Positions 1 to 9,002 of a stretch of DNA of 37,128 nucleotides are shown here, in pieces. A program made the position numbers and the translations under genes. The stretch lies in contig NCHB01000017.1 of assembly GCA_002281755.1 (NCBI GenBank), positions 1 to 37,128 of the forward strand. Direction: 5' to 3'. Origin of the DNA: Sulfurovum sp. 16-42-52. Lineage in GTDB: Bacteria > Campylobacterota > Campylobacteria > Campylobacterales > Sulfurovaceae. The first letter of the stretch is position 1. Each line of letters opens with the position of its first letter. The notes below the pieces were generated by a model that saw only the letters and a program-made list of their open reading frames with translations, was not told the DNA's origin and did no database searches.

Positions 1-158
1 TGGTAAAAAATTATAACTTTTTGAAATCAGAATCAGCTTTTTTTCTTCGTTTTAACCCTTAATAACCCCTCTTTTTTACTAATCTGCAAGTGGCTCAAAG
101 TTATACTTATCATTGAGAACAATAGTTTCCAGCTCATTGTGTAAGGAAAAGACAGTAG

Positions 159-2005
159 ATGAAGAACAATGCCAAAGATGTTTATGACAAACTGATGACA
201 CTCAAAGAAAAGATACTTCAAAGACGTTTGCCTGCACCGGAGGCTTGTTTATATCCTATGTCATACTTAAACATGCAGGATTTTCTGACACTGAAGAAAG
301 ATGATTTGCGAAGTTTACAGGTTGAATTAATGATGCAGGGGCTTTCTTCACTCAGCCGTTCACATATGCATCTGCTTTATACGATTGAACATGAATTGGA
401 ACTGTTGGGATGTATGTTGGACAAAGAAGAGAGTGCCAAATATGATGCGATTTCTCCACTCGATGCACATCGGCAGATAGAAGAGCGGGGAGCGTTTATT
501 AAAGGCCAAAAAGAAAAAAATGCCGTGATGCTGACACTACCGAGCAATGCCAGCGAAGATATCAATTTTAGAAAAGTACTTCACAAAGAATCAATCACTG
601 CAGTGCGAATCAATACAGCCCATGACAGTCCTGAAATATGGAAAGAGATGGCGAAGATGGTTAAAAACATCAATCAGAAGTACAGAGAGGCGTGTCCTCT
701 AAAGATTTATGTTGATCTTGCCGGCCCAAAGATAAGAACAGGTGAGATCAAAAAAAGAACAGAACCTTTTAGAATTTGTACCAAAGATATGAAAACATTT
801 ATGCTTGTACCTGCTACAGGCAATATTACGCATTTGATTGATGAAGAGGGTGCACACAGAAGCGCTGTTATTGCGGTAGATGATGAATTATATGGGCATC
901 TGAAACATGCAGATATGATAGAGATCAATGATCATGACAGAAAAACAAGGTTTTATAAAATTGATACTTGGACTCGAGATCAATGCACCGTAAAGTGTGG
1001 AAAAAAGGTAGAGATTTCATCTCAAACAGAGCTAAAAATACAGCAAGATAAACGTCAGTATAGAATTACAACTCCCATAAATTTTAAAATGGTTCCAGAA
1101 GAGATAAGGGTTTTTGAAGGGGATAAGATTGTATTGAGCGGAAAAACAGCGTTGGGTCATGTGGTTGAAAATGCAGATTTTAAAGCGATTGTATCGTTAA
1201 AAATGGATAAACATCTGTTTGGGTATTTAAAAGAGCAAGACCGTGTCTACATTGATGATGGAAAGATAAAATTAAGGGTGATAGAACAAAGAGAGGATGA
1301 ACTGCTCTGCAGGGTTGAGCGTGCGAATGTCAGTGGCAAGGTGATTAAAGAAGAAAAAGGCATTAATTTCCCCGATTCATCTCTTGATATCGCTGCGATT
1401 ACGGAGGAAGATAAAGAAAACCTACAGCACATTGTTGGTTTTGCAGACATCATAGGGATATCATTTACACAAACGCAAAAAGATGTACAAATGCTCAAAG
1501 AGCTGCTGCGGGACAATAACCACATAGCGATAGTGACAAAGATAGAAACCAATCAGGGGGTACATAATCTTCCTCATATTTTGTCTGCCTTGTCTACATG
1601 GCACAATAGTGCCGTCATGGTTGCAAGGGGTGATTTGGCGATAGAAGTCGGATTTGAAAATCTGGCAGCAGTACAAGGTGAAATCTTTGATTTGTGTGAG
1701 GCGGCGCATACTCCGGTGATCTATGCCACACAGATTCTCGAGAATTTGATGAAAAAAATCTGCCTTCACGGGCTGAAATTATTGATGCTTCGATTTCTCA
1801 CCGGGCAGATTGTGTGATGCTGAACAAAGGTCCTTTTGCCCAAAGAACCATAGAGGTTTTGGAAAAGATTATCGCTTCCATGCAGCCCAATTTCTACAAG
1901 AGTCAGCCCTTGCTGAGTCCTACCCATGCATGGGATGGATTTAGGGATAATGTGATAGATGAAAGTAAAACGGTTGAAGTACTTGCGTGGTATGATAATG
2001 AATAG
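159..2005 (+). pseudogene. pyk: Pyruvate kinase, interrupted by a -1 type frameshift
   Basis: Would convert phosphoenolpyruvate and ADP to pyruvate and ATP. The first frame (159-1817) has an N-terminal helical extension of about 115 residues, then pyruvate kinase motifs: RINTAHDSPE, IYVDLAGPKIRTG, a long B-domain-like insertion, FADIIGISFTQ, VTKIETNQG, MVARGDLAIEVG and PVIYATQILENLMKK. After that it runs into nonsense. The next frame continues the family sequence (LPSRAEIIDASISHRADCVM, LNKGPFAQRTIEVLEKII) to the stop at 2005. One extra A in the A7 run at 1752-1758 would restore a single protein. The LNKGP variant replaces the usual LSGETA and belongs to a divergent long subfamily, as I recall it. 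An upstream in-frame TAG at 156-158 fixes the start at 159, with AAGGA at 143-147. The cause could be true decay, slippage on the A run or a sequencing error. The family call is firm; the pseudogene call is less so. Confidence 0.85.
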
Positions 2006-2056
2006 GGGTACAGTAGCCGTCTGGTCGATGTGTGTATCTGCCCGAAAAACAAGTAA
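1952..2056 (+). pseudogene. Relic of a GAPDH C-terminus
   Basis: In the frame that ends the pyruvate kinase, the translation from 1952 reads VIDESKTVEVLAWYDNE, a stop (TAG, 2003-2005), then GYSSRLVDV and a second stop at 2054-2056. WYDNEWGYSxRxVD is the signature C-terminal stretch of glyceraldehyde-3-phosphate dehydrogenase, so the TAG sits exactly where TGG (Trp) is expected. No other part of a GAPDH gene lies nearby. The fragment is fused to the tail of pyk and runs up to the ribosome binding site of the phosphorylase gene. This suggests that a deletion or recombination removed most of a gap gene once present between pyk and glgP. The motif is directly visible; the deletion history is inferred. 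Confidence 0.7.
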
Positions 2057-2064
2057 GGGATGAG

Positions 2065-3717
2065 ATGAAACTTCATTCGTATGATATTAATAAAAAATAC
2101 CAAACCAGTGTTGCTTATTTTTCGATGGAATTTGCCATTGATCAGGCATTAAAGATCTATTCAGGCGGTTTGGGGTTTCTTGCAGGATCTCATATGAGAA
2201 GCGCTTACGATTTGAAGCAAAATATGGTCGGCATAGGGATGCTTTGGAGTTATGGCTATTATGATCAGACACGTAATGAAGACAGGAGTCTCAAGCCAAG
2301 CTATACACGAAAATTTTACTATTTTCTTGAAGAACTTGATGTCCATGTCACAGTCAAAATCCATAATGAAGAGGTACGCATCAAAGCGTTTTTGCTTCAC
2401 CCCGAGATATTTGGTACGGCGCCGGTCATCCTTCTTTCAACGGATTGCGAGAAAAACGACTATCTCTCAAGAACTATCACACACAAACTGTATGATGGCA
2501 ATGAGCGTACCAGAGTGGCGCAAGAGATTGTACTGGGTATCGGCGGCACGAGAGTTCTTGAAGCCTTGGGGCATCAAGTCGACATCTATCATATGAATGA
2601 AGGGCATGCACTTCCCCTTGTGTATGAACTCTATGGTAAACACTATCAAGAGATGAAAGCACTTCGTCAACATATTGTTTTTACAACCCATACGCCTGAA
2701 GCCGCCGGCAACGAGATACACAACGTCCACTTCCTTCATGAGATGGGCTTTTTTAACGGCCATTCGCTCGATACAATTCGCACCATCACGGGATATTCCT
2801 CAGATGATAACTTCAGTCTGACTGTCGGCGCACTTCGAAGTGCCAAGATAGCCAATGCTGTCTCCAAGATACACGGAAAAGTCGCCAATGCTATGTGGAA
2901 AGATATAGAAGACAGATGTGAAATCATCTCCATTACCAATGCCCAAAACAAGAAGTTTTGGACAGACAAAGCGCTTATCCGTGCACTGGATGAACATGAG
3001 GATTATGAGCTTTATGCAAGGAAGATGCACCTTAAAAAAATCCTTTTTGAAACGGTTGCTGATCAAACCGGAAAGGTTTTTGATCCTGAGATATTGACGA
3101 TCGTCTGGGCAAGACGGTTTGCTGAGTATAAACGACCAGGACTCATTAAATACGATCTTGAACGGTTCGCAAGACTTATCAGAAATATCGAAATGCCGGT
3201 TCAAATCATCTGGGCAGGAAAGCCATACCCCACTGACTACGGTGCAATCGATGCATTTAATGAGCTTATCTCCATGAGCCACCAGTATAAAAACATCGCC
3301 GTTTTGGTAGGATATGAGATTATGCTTTCTCGTCTCTTGAAGCAAGGCAGCGATATCTGGCTCAATACGCCAAGGGTTACCCGTGAGGCTAGCGGAACCA
3401 GTGGCATGACTGCAAGTATGAACGGCTCGATTCATCTCTCCATCGATGACGGTTGGCATCCGGAATTTGCAAGAGACACAAAGAATGCTTTCACCATCCC
3501 TGCAGTTGATCATAGGCTTCCGACTGAAGAACAAGATAAAATAGACAATCAGAATCTCATGGATATTCTTGAGCAAAAAGTCTTGCCGCTTTACTACAAA
3601 GATAAAAAAGAGTGGGTCAACATCATGAAAACCGCAATGTCGGATATCGAGATTGATTTTGATTCCGCTCGTATGGCGGCAGAGTATTATGACCGAATGT
3701 TCACCACAGCAGAATAG
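2065..3717 (+). CDS. glgP: Alpha-glucan phosphorylase, short type (GT35-like)
   Basis: Predicted to act on storage glucan, releasing glucose-1-phosphate by phosphorolysis in the cytoplasm. The roughly 550-residue protein starts with the family block SVAYFSMEFAIDQALKIYSG followed by GLGFLAGSH, then has DIYHMNEGHALPLVYELY, VFTTHTPEAAGNE, WARRFAEYKRPGL, IIWAGKPYP and EASGTSGMTASMNGS. The ATG at 2065 is chosen because AAGGGATGAG lies just upstream and the conserved block follows closely; a GTG at 2032 would add 11 residues. Where classical phosphorylases have the PLP-binding lysine (GTSxMK), this protein has threonine (codon 3409-3411). It may therefore belong to a variant subfamily whose exact reaction is less certain. 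It lies 35 nt before pfkA and downstream of broken pyk, fitting a glycogen breakdown operon. Confidence 0.82.
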   Translation: MKLHSYDINKKYQTSVAYFSMEFAIDQALKIYSGGLGFLAGSHMRSAYDLKQNMVGIGMLWSYGYYDQTRNEDRSLKPSYTRKFYYFLEELDVHVTVKIHNEEVRIKAFLLHPEIFGTAPVILLSTDCEKNDYLSRTITHKLYDGNERTRVAQEIVLGIGGTRVLEALGHQVDIYHMNEGHALPLVYELYGKHYQEMKALRQHIVFTTHTPEAAGNEIHNVHFLHEMGFFNGHSLDTIRTITGYSSDDNFSLTVGALRSAKIANAVSKIHGKVANAMWKDIEDRCEIISITNAQNKKFWTDKALIRALDEHEDYELYARKMHLKKILFETVADQTGKVFDPEILTIVWARRFAEYKRPGLIKYDLERFARLIRNIEMPVQIIWAGKPYPTDYGAIDAFNELISMSHQYKNIAVLVGYEIMLSRLLKQGSDIWLNTPRVTREASGTSGMTASMNGSIHLSIDDGWHPEFARDTKNAFTIPAVDHRLPTEEQDKIDNQNLMDILEQKVLPLYYKDKKEWVNIMKTAMSDIEIDFDSARMAAEYYDRMFTTAE

Positions 3718-3752
3718 CTCTATGATTTTAAACCTATTAAAGAGGAGAAAAC

Positions 3753-4712
3753 ATGGCTTTAGCAATACTATCATCAGGCGGTGATGCCCCTGGGATGAAT
3801 CCTGCCATCAAAAAATTTGTGGATTATGCCTATAAAAAGAATCAAAAAACCTATTTTATCTATGATGGGCTCGAAGGGCTTATTGATAACACCATTAAAG
3901 AAGCGACCCATAGTGATGTGGCGGGTATTGTACATGAAGGCGGTACAATCATACGCTCTTCAAGGTCTAAACGTTTTTTTGAGTATGAGTACCGCCAACA
4001 AGCCTATCAAAATCTACAATCACACGGCATCACAGGTCTTGTAGTACTAGGGGGTGATGGGACGTTTCGTGCTATGGAACGTTTCAGTTCTGAGTTTGAT
4101 GTGAACTTTGTGGGCATTCCAAGCACGATAGACAATGACATTTACGGTACAGAGTATTGTCTGGGTGTAGACACGGCACTCAATGTCATCCGTGATGCTC
4201 TGGATAAGATACGAGATACCGCTTCCTCTTTCAGTCGAGCTTTTTTGGTTGAAGTGATGGGACGAGATTGCGGATATCTTGCCATCGTCTCTGCCATGAT
4301 AAGCGGTGCTGAAGTTTGTGTGATTCCTGAAAAAGAGTTTGAAGGAGAACTACTTTCTAAACGTCTGAGAGACGAGATTAAAAATGGGCGCAGATATGTG
4401 CTCGCCATCATAGCCGAGGGCACTAAGAGTACTAGCAAAATACATCAGTGGCTTCAAGAGGATGTGGGTCTTGAGACCAGAGTAAGTATATTGGGGCATA
4501 TCCAAAGAGGGGGGAGTCCGACTGTTTATGATCGTTTGATGGCGTTTGATTTTACCATTGTTGCAGTCGATCATCTGCTCAAAAAAGACAATGCCAATAA
4601 AATAGTGGTGTATCAAAAAGGTGAATTTAAACTGTTGGAAATACAGGAAGTGGTTTCAAACAAATATCTCTTGCCTCAACACTATTTGAATGCCATTAAT
4701 TTACTGGATTAA
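3753..4712 (+). CDS. pfkA: ATP-dependent 6-phosphofructokinase
   Basis: Phosphorylates fructose-6-phosphate to fructose-1,6-bisphosphate, the committing step of glycolysis. The 319-residue length matches bacterial PfkA. Visible motifs are the N-terminal SSGGDAPGMN nucleotide loop, GGDGTF near residue 99, PSTIDNDIYGTE near residue 122 with the catalytic Asp, VEVMGRDCGYLA and GHIQRGGSPTVYDR. Glycine after GGD, and Ser rather than Lys before TIDND, point to ATP rather than pyrophosphate as donor. A strong AGAGGAGAAA ribosome binding site precedes the ATG. It follows glgP closely and converges with ackA. Several well-studied Campylobacterota lack PFK, so its presence beside a glucan phosphorylase suggests a dedicated route for using stored glycogen. 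Confidence 0.93.
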   Translation: MALAILSSGGDAPGMNPAIKKFVDYAYKKNQKTYFIYDGLEGLIDNTIKEATHSDVAGIVHEGGTIIRSSRSKRFFEYEYRQQAYQNLQSHGITGLVVLGGDGTFRAMERFSSEFDVNFVGIPSTIDNDIYGTEYCLGVDTALNVIRDALDKIRDTASSFSRAFLVEVMGRDCGYLAIVSAMISGAEVCVIPEKEFEGELLSKRLRDEIKNGRRYVLAIIAEGTKSTSKIHQWLQEDVGLETRVSILGHIQRGGSPTVYDRLMAFDFTIVAVDHLLKKDNANKIVVYQKGEFKLLEIQEVVSNKYLLPQHYLNAINLLD

Positions 4713-4723
4713 CAAAGTAATCC
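4706..4723. terminator. Weak hairpin between convergent pfkA and ackA
   Basis: GGATTA and TAATCC pair around a 6-nt loop, overlapping the pfkA stop codon and sitting just before the ackA stop on the other strand. There is no clear U-run on either side, so a termination role is only suggested by its place between convergent genes. Confidence 0.22.
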
Positions 4724-4733
4724 ATCAACAGCC

Positions 4734-5915
4734 TTATGGTGTTTGGGTAAGAATCTTTTGTGTTTGGCGTGCAATTTCCAACTCTTCGTTGGTAGGGATG
4801 ACAAGGAGTTTGATCTTACTTTCATCACTGTGGATAGACTGATTTCCCGCTTTATTTTTGATTTTGTCTATCTTCAATTTGATACTCTCTTCCAACCCTT
4901 CACAAATCATTTCACGTACTTTAGCGGCATGTTCACCTATGCCTCCTGTAAAAATAACCGCATCTACTCTTCCCAAAGCAACGGCATACGCACCAATATA
5001 CTTTTTGATTCTATACACATACATCTCCAAGGCTAGTCTGGCGCGCTCATCCCCCTGGTCTGAACGTGCAAGGATTTCTTTCATATCGTTACTCCCGCAG
5101 ATGCCTTTTAGACCACTTTCAAAGTTGAGCATACGGTCTATGCTTTTACTCTCTATTTGGTTGTGTTCTTCAAGATAGGGGATAATAGCAGGGTCAATGT
5201 CCCCGCAGCGTGTACCCATCATCAATCCTTCTAAGGGGGTCATGCCCATAGAAGTATCGATGCTTATCCCTGCTTTTATGGCAGTAGCAGAGGCACCGTT
5301 GCCAAGATGCAGCGTGATGAGATTGAGTTGGGTGAGGTCATTACCTATCATCTGTGCAGCTTCTTTTGCCACATAATGATGTGAGGTACCATGAAAACCG
5401 TACCGTCTGATGTGTGATGTTTGGCTCAGTGCATAAGGCAAAGGGTATAACGCTGCATACTCGGGCATATTTTGATGAAACGCTGTATCAAATACCGCCA
5501 CCTGTGCAAGGTTTGGATAGAGTGTATGCATCACTTCTATACCTTCAAGGTTGGCAGGATTATGTAAGGGGGCAAGGGGTATGAGAGAACGGATGGTTTC
5601 TATGACCTCATGGGTGATACGAACGGGAGCATTGAAGTGTGTACCCCCGTGGACTACACGATGTCCAATGGCATCAAGTGTTTTTGTATTTGAAAGAAGA
5701 CCGACCTCTTTTAGCATTGTGAATATCATTTTTAAGGCTTCATGGTGATTGCCAAGCGCTTGTGTGTATGTGAGATTTATCTTTTCAAATTGTATTTGAC
5801 TGTGACCTACCTCTTCTCCAATATGTTCAACAGCAGCCGACGCGACGCTTATGCAATCGATGAAATATTGACATTTAATGGAAGAACTGCCTGAATTTAA
5901 GACTAAAATGTTCAT
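4734..5915 (-). CDS. ackA: Acetate kinase
   Basis: Transfers the phosphoryl group of acetyl phosphate to ADP, giving acetate and ATP, or works in reverse for acetate uptake. The 393-residue length is normal. The protein starts MNILVLNSGSSSIKCQYF and shows HRVVHGGTHF, DTAFHQNMPEYAALYPLP, RRYGFHGTSHHYV, HLGNGASATAIKAG, DTSMGMTPLEGLMMGTRCGD and FTGGIGEHA, which cover the ASKHA nucleotide- and acetate-binding blocks. Its ATG overlaps the pta stop by 4 nt (5912-5915), so the two are translationally coupled. It is the last gene of the nifJ-DHOD-like-pta-ackA operon. Confidence 0.97.
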   Translation of the reverse strand: MNILVLNSGSSSIKCQYFIDCISVASAAVEHIGEEVGHSQIQFEKINLTYTQALGNHHEALKMIFTMLKEVGLLSNTKTLDAIGHRVVHGGTHFNAPVRITHEVIETIRSLIPLAPLHNPANLEGIEVMHTLYPNLAQVAVFDTAFHQNMPEYAALYPLPYALSQTSHIRRYGFHGTSHHYVAKEAAQMIGNDLTQLNLITLHLGNGASATAIKAGISIDTSMGMTPLEGLMMGTRCGDIDPAIIPYLEEHNQIESKSIDRMLNFESGLKGICGSNDMKEILARSDQGDERARLALEMYVYRIKKYIGAYAVALGRVDAVIFTGGIGEHAAKVREMICEGLEESIKLKIDKIKNKAGNQSIHSDESKIKLLVIPTNEELEIARQTQKILTQTP

Positions 5916-8008
5916 TTTGCATCTCTTTTTTGTGCCTGAATCGCTGTAATCACAACGGTATTGACGATATCATCGACCAGACAACCTCTGCTTAAATCAT
6001 TAATCGGAAGACGTAATCCCTGAAGTATGGGCCCGATGGCTAATGCATTGGTAGAGCGTTGCACTGCTTTATAGGTATTGTTTCCCGTGTTGAGATCAGG
6101 AAAAATAAAAACCGTTGCGTTACCGACAAGTTTGCAGTTTGGAAGTTTACTTTTGGCAACCTTGGCATCGATGGCAGCGTCATACTGGATTGGCCCTTCT
6201 ATTTGATATTCAGGTCGCAGCATTTGTGCCAATCTGGTTGCTTCTTTGACTTTTTCAACCTCTGGTCCCGAACCGGAAGATCCTGTAGAGTAAGAGAGCA
6301 GAGCCACTTTGGGTTCAATGCCAAACGCCTTAGCCGTATCGGCTGAAGAGATGGCTATCTGTGCCAATTCTTCGGCTGTTGGATCCAAATTGACCGCACA
6401 GTCACCATACACGAGTACTTTGGTATCCAGACACATAAAAAAAATACTGGAGACAATCGAAATATCTTTTTTTGTCTTAATAATCTGTAATGCAGGACGG
6501 AGTGTATCAGCTGTGGTATGCGTCGCACCAGATACCATACCGTCGGCCATATTTTGATGGATCATCATAGTCGCAAAATAATTGATATTTGTCATCATGT
6601 CTTTTGCTGCAGGAAGGGTTAATCCTTTATCTTTTCGCATTTCATAAAAAAGTTGGGCAAATTTCTCTTGCAGACTTTCATCTTCGGGATTAATGATTTC
6701 AGCTTTACTGATATCAATATCCATTTTGAGTGCCTGTTGATGAATTTTCTTCGGATTGCCCAAGAGTATGACATCAACAATATCACGATGAATCAATATC
6801 TCTGTAGCCTGAAGTATGCGTTCGTCATTACTCTCAGGAAGGATGATTTTTTGTCTGTCTGACTTTGCCTGTTCGAAGAGTCTATATTGAAACATCATGG
6901 GAGTTAAGGTGTCGTTTGATGTATTGATAAAGTGTTCAAGCAATTTTGCTTTATCAATATTTGCATCAAACAATCCTTTTGAAAGGGTGATTTTTCGCTT
7001 GTTTTGGGGTGTGATTTTTGTAGAAATCTTTTCTATGGCAATGGCTGTTTGATAACTGTCTGATTGTACAGAAAAGATCGGGATGACGGGCGTGCTAAAG
7101 TCTTGAAGAAGTGCAATAGTGGGTTGGCTGAGTCTAATCCCGCCACTAAGTATCAATGCAACAATATTACTGTGGTTTTTGGCATAAAATGAGAGTATGG
7201 ATGCAAGAATAATATCGACACGGTCACCAGAGACGATGACGATGTCTCCATTCTCGATGTGTGAAAGATAGTTTTCCACCCCCATGGCTGCAATTTTTTT
7301 TCCATGTACAAGATGCTGGAGCTGCGATGCATCTCCCAAAAGCATTTGGGCATTCAGGGTTTTGATGACTTGAGCCAGAGTTGGAGTATCCAATTCTTTG
7401 ACCTCAGGAAAAACGTAGATCTGTTCTTCTGTCAGGTTTGATGCAAAAGAGGCATTGATAGCTTCTCTTACGTTTGGTGAGCATCGGTTCACTATGGTTG
7501 CTAAAAGGATGCATCCTTCTGCAGATACCGCTTCAGATACAATCTGCAGTTCATCCATAATATTTTGTGCCGGTTTATCCCGTGCATTCAAGATAGGGAT
7601 AAAAGCAGTATCCAGATTTTTGGCTATCTCAAGATTGATGTCAAAATCAAATACAGAACCAAATACCGTGCGGGGGTATCCTTCTATCAGAATAAAATCA
7701 TACGCCTGTTTAAGCTGATTGACTTTGTGTATCAGTGCTTCATACAGTTTGGATTCCTGATCTGTTCCGTATGCCTCAATATAGTCACTCACCGCAAATC
7801 CGCAACATTGATCATAGCTCATGTTCAGTTCAAAATGTGTGAGCATAAAATCAACATCGTTGTCACGCTCTTTTTGACTAGAGATAATAGGACGGAAAAA
7901 TGCCACTTTTGCATAGGTGCCTTTGAGCATTTCCATGAATCCTATAGCCATATTTAAACTGCCTGAATGCGGTTCCAGGGCTGAAATGTAGATACTTTTA
8001 TGATCCAT
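5912..8008 (-). CDS. pta: Phosphate acetyltransferase, long form
   Basis: Converts acetyl-CoA and phosphate to acetyl phosphate, the partner reaction of AckA. The 698 residues form the long three-part type: an N-terminal CobQ/BioD-like P-loop fold (about 1-220), a central DRTGG domain (about 220-340) and the catalytic PTA_PTB domain starting near residue 380 (RQKIILPESNDERILQATEI, VSGATHTTADTLRPALQII, SYSTGSSGSGPEVEKVKEAT, FIFPDLNTGNNTYKAVQR). The N-terminal P-loop is degenerate: EPHSGSLNMAIG lacks the usual Lys of SGKS/T, so this domain probably does not hydrolyse nucleotide and may be structural or regulatory. It begins 1 nt after the upstream gene's stop and overlaps ackA. Confidence 0.96.
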   Translation of the reverse strand: MDHKSIYISALEPHSGSLNMAIGFMEMLKGTYAKVAFFRPIISSQKERDNDVDFMLTHFELNMSYDQCCGFAVSDYIEAYGTDQESKLYEALIHKVNQLKQAYDFILIEGYPRTVFGSVFDFDINLEIAKNLDTAFIPILNARDKPAQNIMDELQIVSEAVSAEGCILLATIVNRCSPNVREAINASFASNLTEEQIYVFPEVKELDTPTLAQVIKTLNAQMLLGDASQLQHLVHGKKIAAMGVENYLSHIENGDIVIVSGDRVDIILASILSFYAKNHSNIVALILSGGIRLSQPTIALLQDFSTPVIPIFSVQSDSYQTAIAIEKISTKITPQNKRKITLSKGLFDANIDKAKLLEHFINTSNDTLTPMMFQYRLFEQAKSDRQKIILPESNDERILQATEILIHRDIVDVILLGNPKKIHQQALKMDIDISKAEIINPEDESLQEKFAQLFYEMRKDKGLTLPAAKDMMTNINYFATMMIHQNMADGMVSGATHTTADTLRPALQIIKTKKDISIVSSIFFMCLDTKVLVYGDCAVNLDPTAEELAQIAISSADTAKAFGIEPKVALLSYSTGSSGSGPEVEKVKEATRLAQMLRPEYQIEGPIQYDAAIDAKVAKSKLPNCKLVGNATVFIFPDLNTGNNTYKAVQRSTNALAIGPILQGLRLPINDLSRGCLVDDIVNTVVITAIQAQKRDAK

Positions 8009-8009
8009 G

Positions 8010-9002
8010 CTAATATCGATACTCAGTTAATAAACGCATATAATTGGCACGCTGATAAGCAGCAGGATTGACCGTATGATGGAGTGAGATGCTGCCTTTC
8101 ATCTGTTCTATGGAAATATACTCTTTTTCTTCCATCCACTGTGTTAGTTTTTCTAACACTGTTGTGATGTATGATTCACCATTTTTAAGTAGTGCAGAAG
8201 CCATCTGTACAGCATCGGCACCGCTCATCATAGCTTTAAGTACATCCTCATTGGTATGGACACCGGTTGAGATACACAGGGATGAAGCAAGTTTTTTATA
8301 GAGTATGGCAGTCCAGCGAAGACTTTCACTGATATCCGCTGAAGTGCTGTAATGAATCGTTTGTCTTGCAGTTAGCTCTTCCAGGTCTATATCTACATGT
8401 ACGGGACGATCAAAAAGAACAAGCCCTTTTGCACCTAATGTGGAAAATTGTTTTGCCATAGAGGCAGGCGAAGAAAAAATGGCATTCATTTTGATACTGA
8501 CGGGGATGTTTACGGTATCGATAACGGCTTGGAGTGCATCAAGATAGAGTTTTTCTACGGTCATCCCGTCCATATCGGTATCGGTTGGAATATAGGTGAT
8601 ATTGAGTTCAAGACCATCAGCACCGGCTTCTTGAAGTTTGCCCGCATATTCTATCCAACCCCCTTTTGAGACACCGTTAAGCGATGCGATAAGCGGTATG
8701 GAAAGACTCTTTTTGAGTGAAGCAATCTCTTCAAGATAGGTATGAGATTCAAGATTTGTGAGTGTCATATCGGGGAAATAGCCTATGGCTTCTGCATAGC
8801 TTTCACTGCCCTTAAAAAGAAAATGATCTATTTCATGGCTTTCATGGTTGATTTGCTCTTCAAAAATCGAATGAAGGATGATAGCAGCTGCACCTGCATC
8901 TTCCAGCCTTTTTATGGAGTCTACTGATGCTGTAAGCGGTGATGCTCCTGCGATGATCGGGTTTTTAAGTGCCAAACCCATATAGCTTGTGTCTAGTTTC
9001 AT
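8010..9002 (-). CDS. Dihydroorotate dehydrogenase-like flavoprotein
   Basis: A 330-residue FMN-type TIM barrel of the PyrD/DHOD-like superfamily. It begins MKLDTSYMGLALKNPIIAGA, has SIPLIASLNGVSKGGWIEYA, GADGLELNI, IPVSIKMNA and, near the end, the phosphate-binding STGVHTNEDVLKAMMSGADAV. Homologues annotated only as dihydroorotate dehydrogenase-like are often found next to pyruvate:ferredoxin oxidoreductase in anaerobes and cyanobacteria; their substrate is not established to my knowledge. Its start overlaps the nifJ stop by 4 nt and pta starts 1 nt after its end. It is therefore an integral operon member and more likely tied to pyruvate or ferredoxin metabolism than to pyrimidine synthesis. 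Confidence 0.85.
   Translation of the reverse strand: MKLDTSYMGLALKNPIIAGASPLTASVDSIKRLEDAGAAAIILHSIFEEQINHESHEIDHFLFKGSESYAEAIGYFPDMTLTNLESHTYLEEIASLKKSLSIPLIASLNGVSKGGWIEYAGKLQEAGADGLELNITYIPTDTDMDGMTVEKLYLDALQAVIDTVNIPVSIKMNAIFSSPASMAKQFSTLGAKGLVLFDRPVHVDIDLEELTARQTIHYSTSADISESLRWTAILYKKLASSLCISTGVHTNEDVLKAMMSGADAVQMASALLKNGESYITTVLEKLTQWMEEKEYISIEQMKGSISLHHTVNPAAYQRANYMRLLTEYRY

Noticed and set aside
1-158. Small minus-strand frame (33-221) and possible regulatory RNA ahead of pyk
   Set aside because: No coding features or stable fold were evident; the stretch only holds a TATACT at 102-107 without a matching -35 and the AAGGA site for pyk.
2800-3774. 324-residue open frame on the minus strand opposite glgP
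   Set aside because: It is antisense to a well-conserved phosphorylase, has no recognisable domain and no ribosome binding site, and its composition (Cys- and Ile-rich patches) looks like a shadow.
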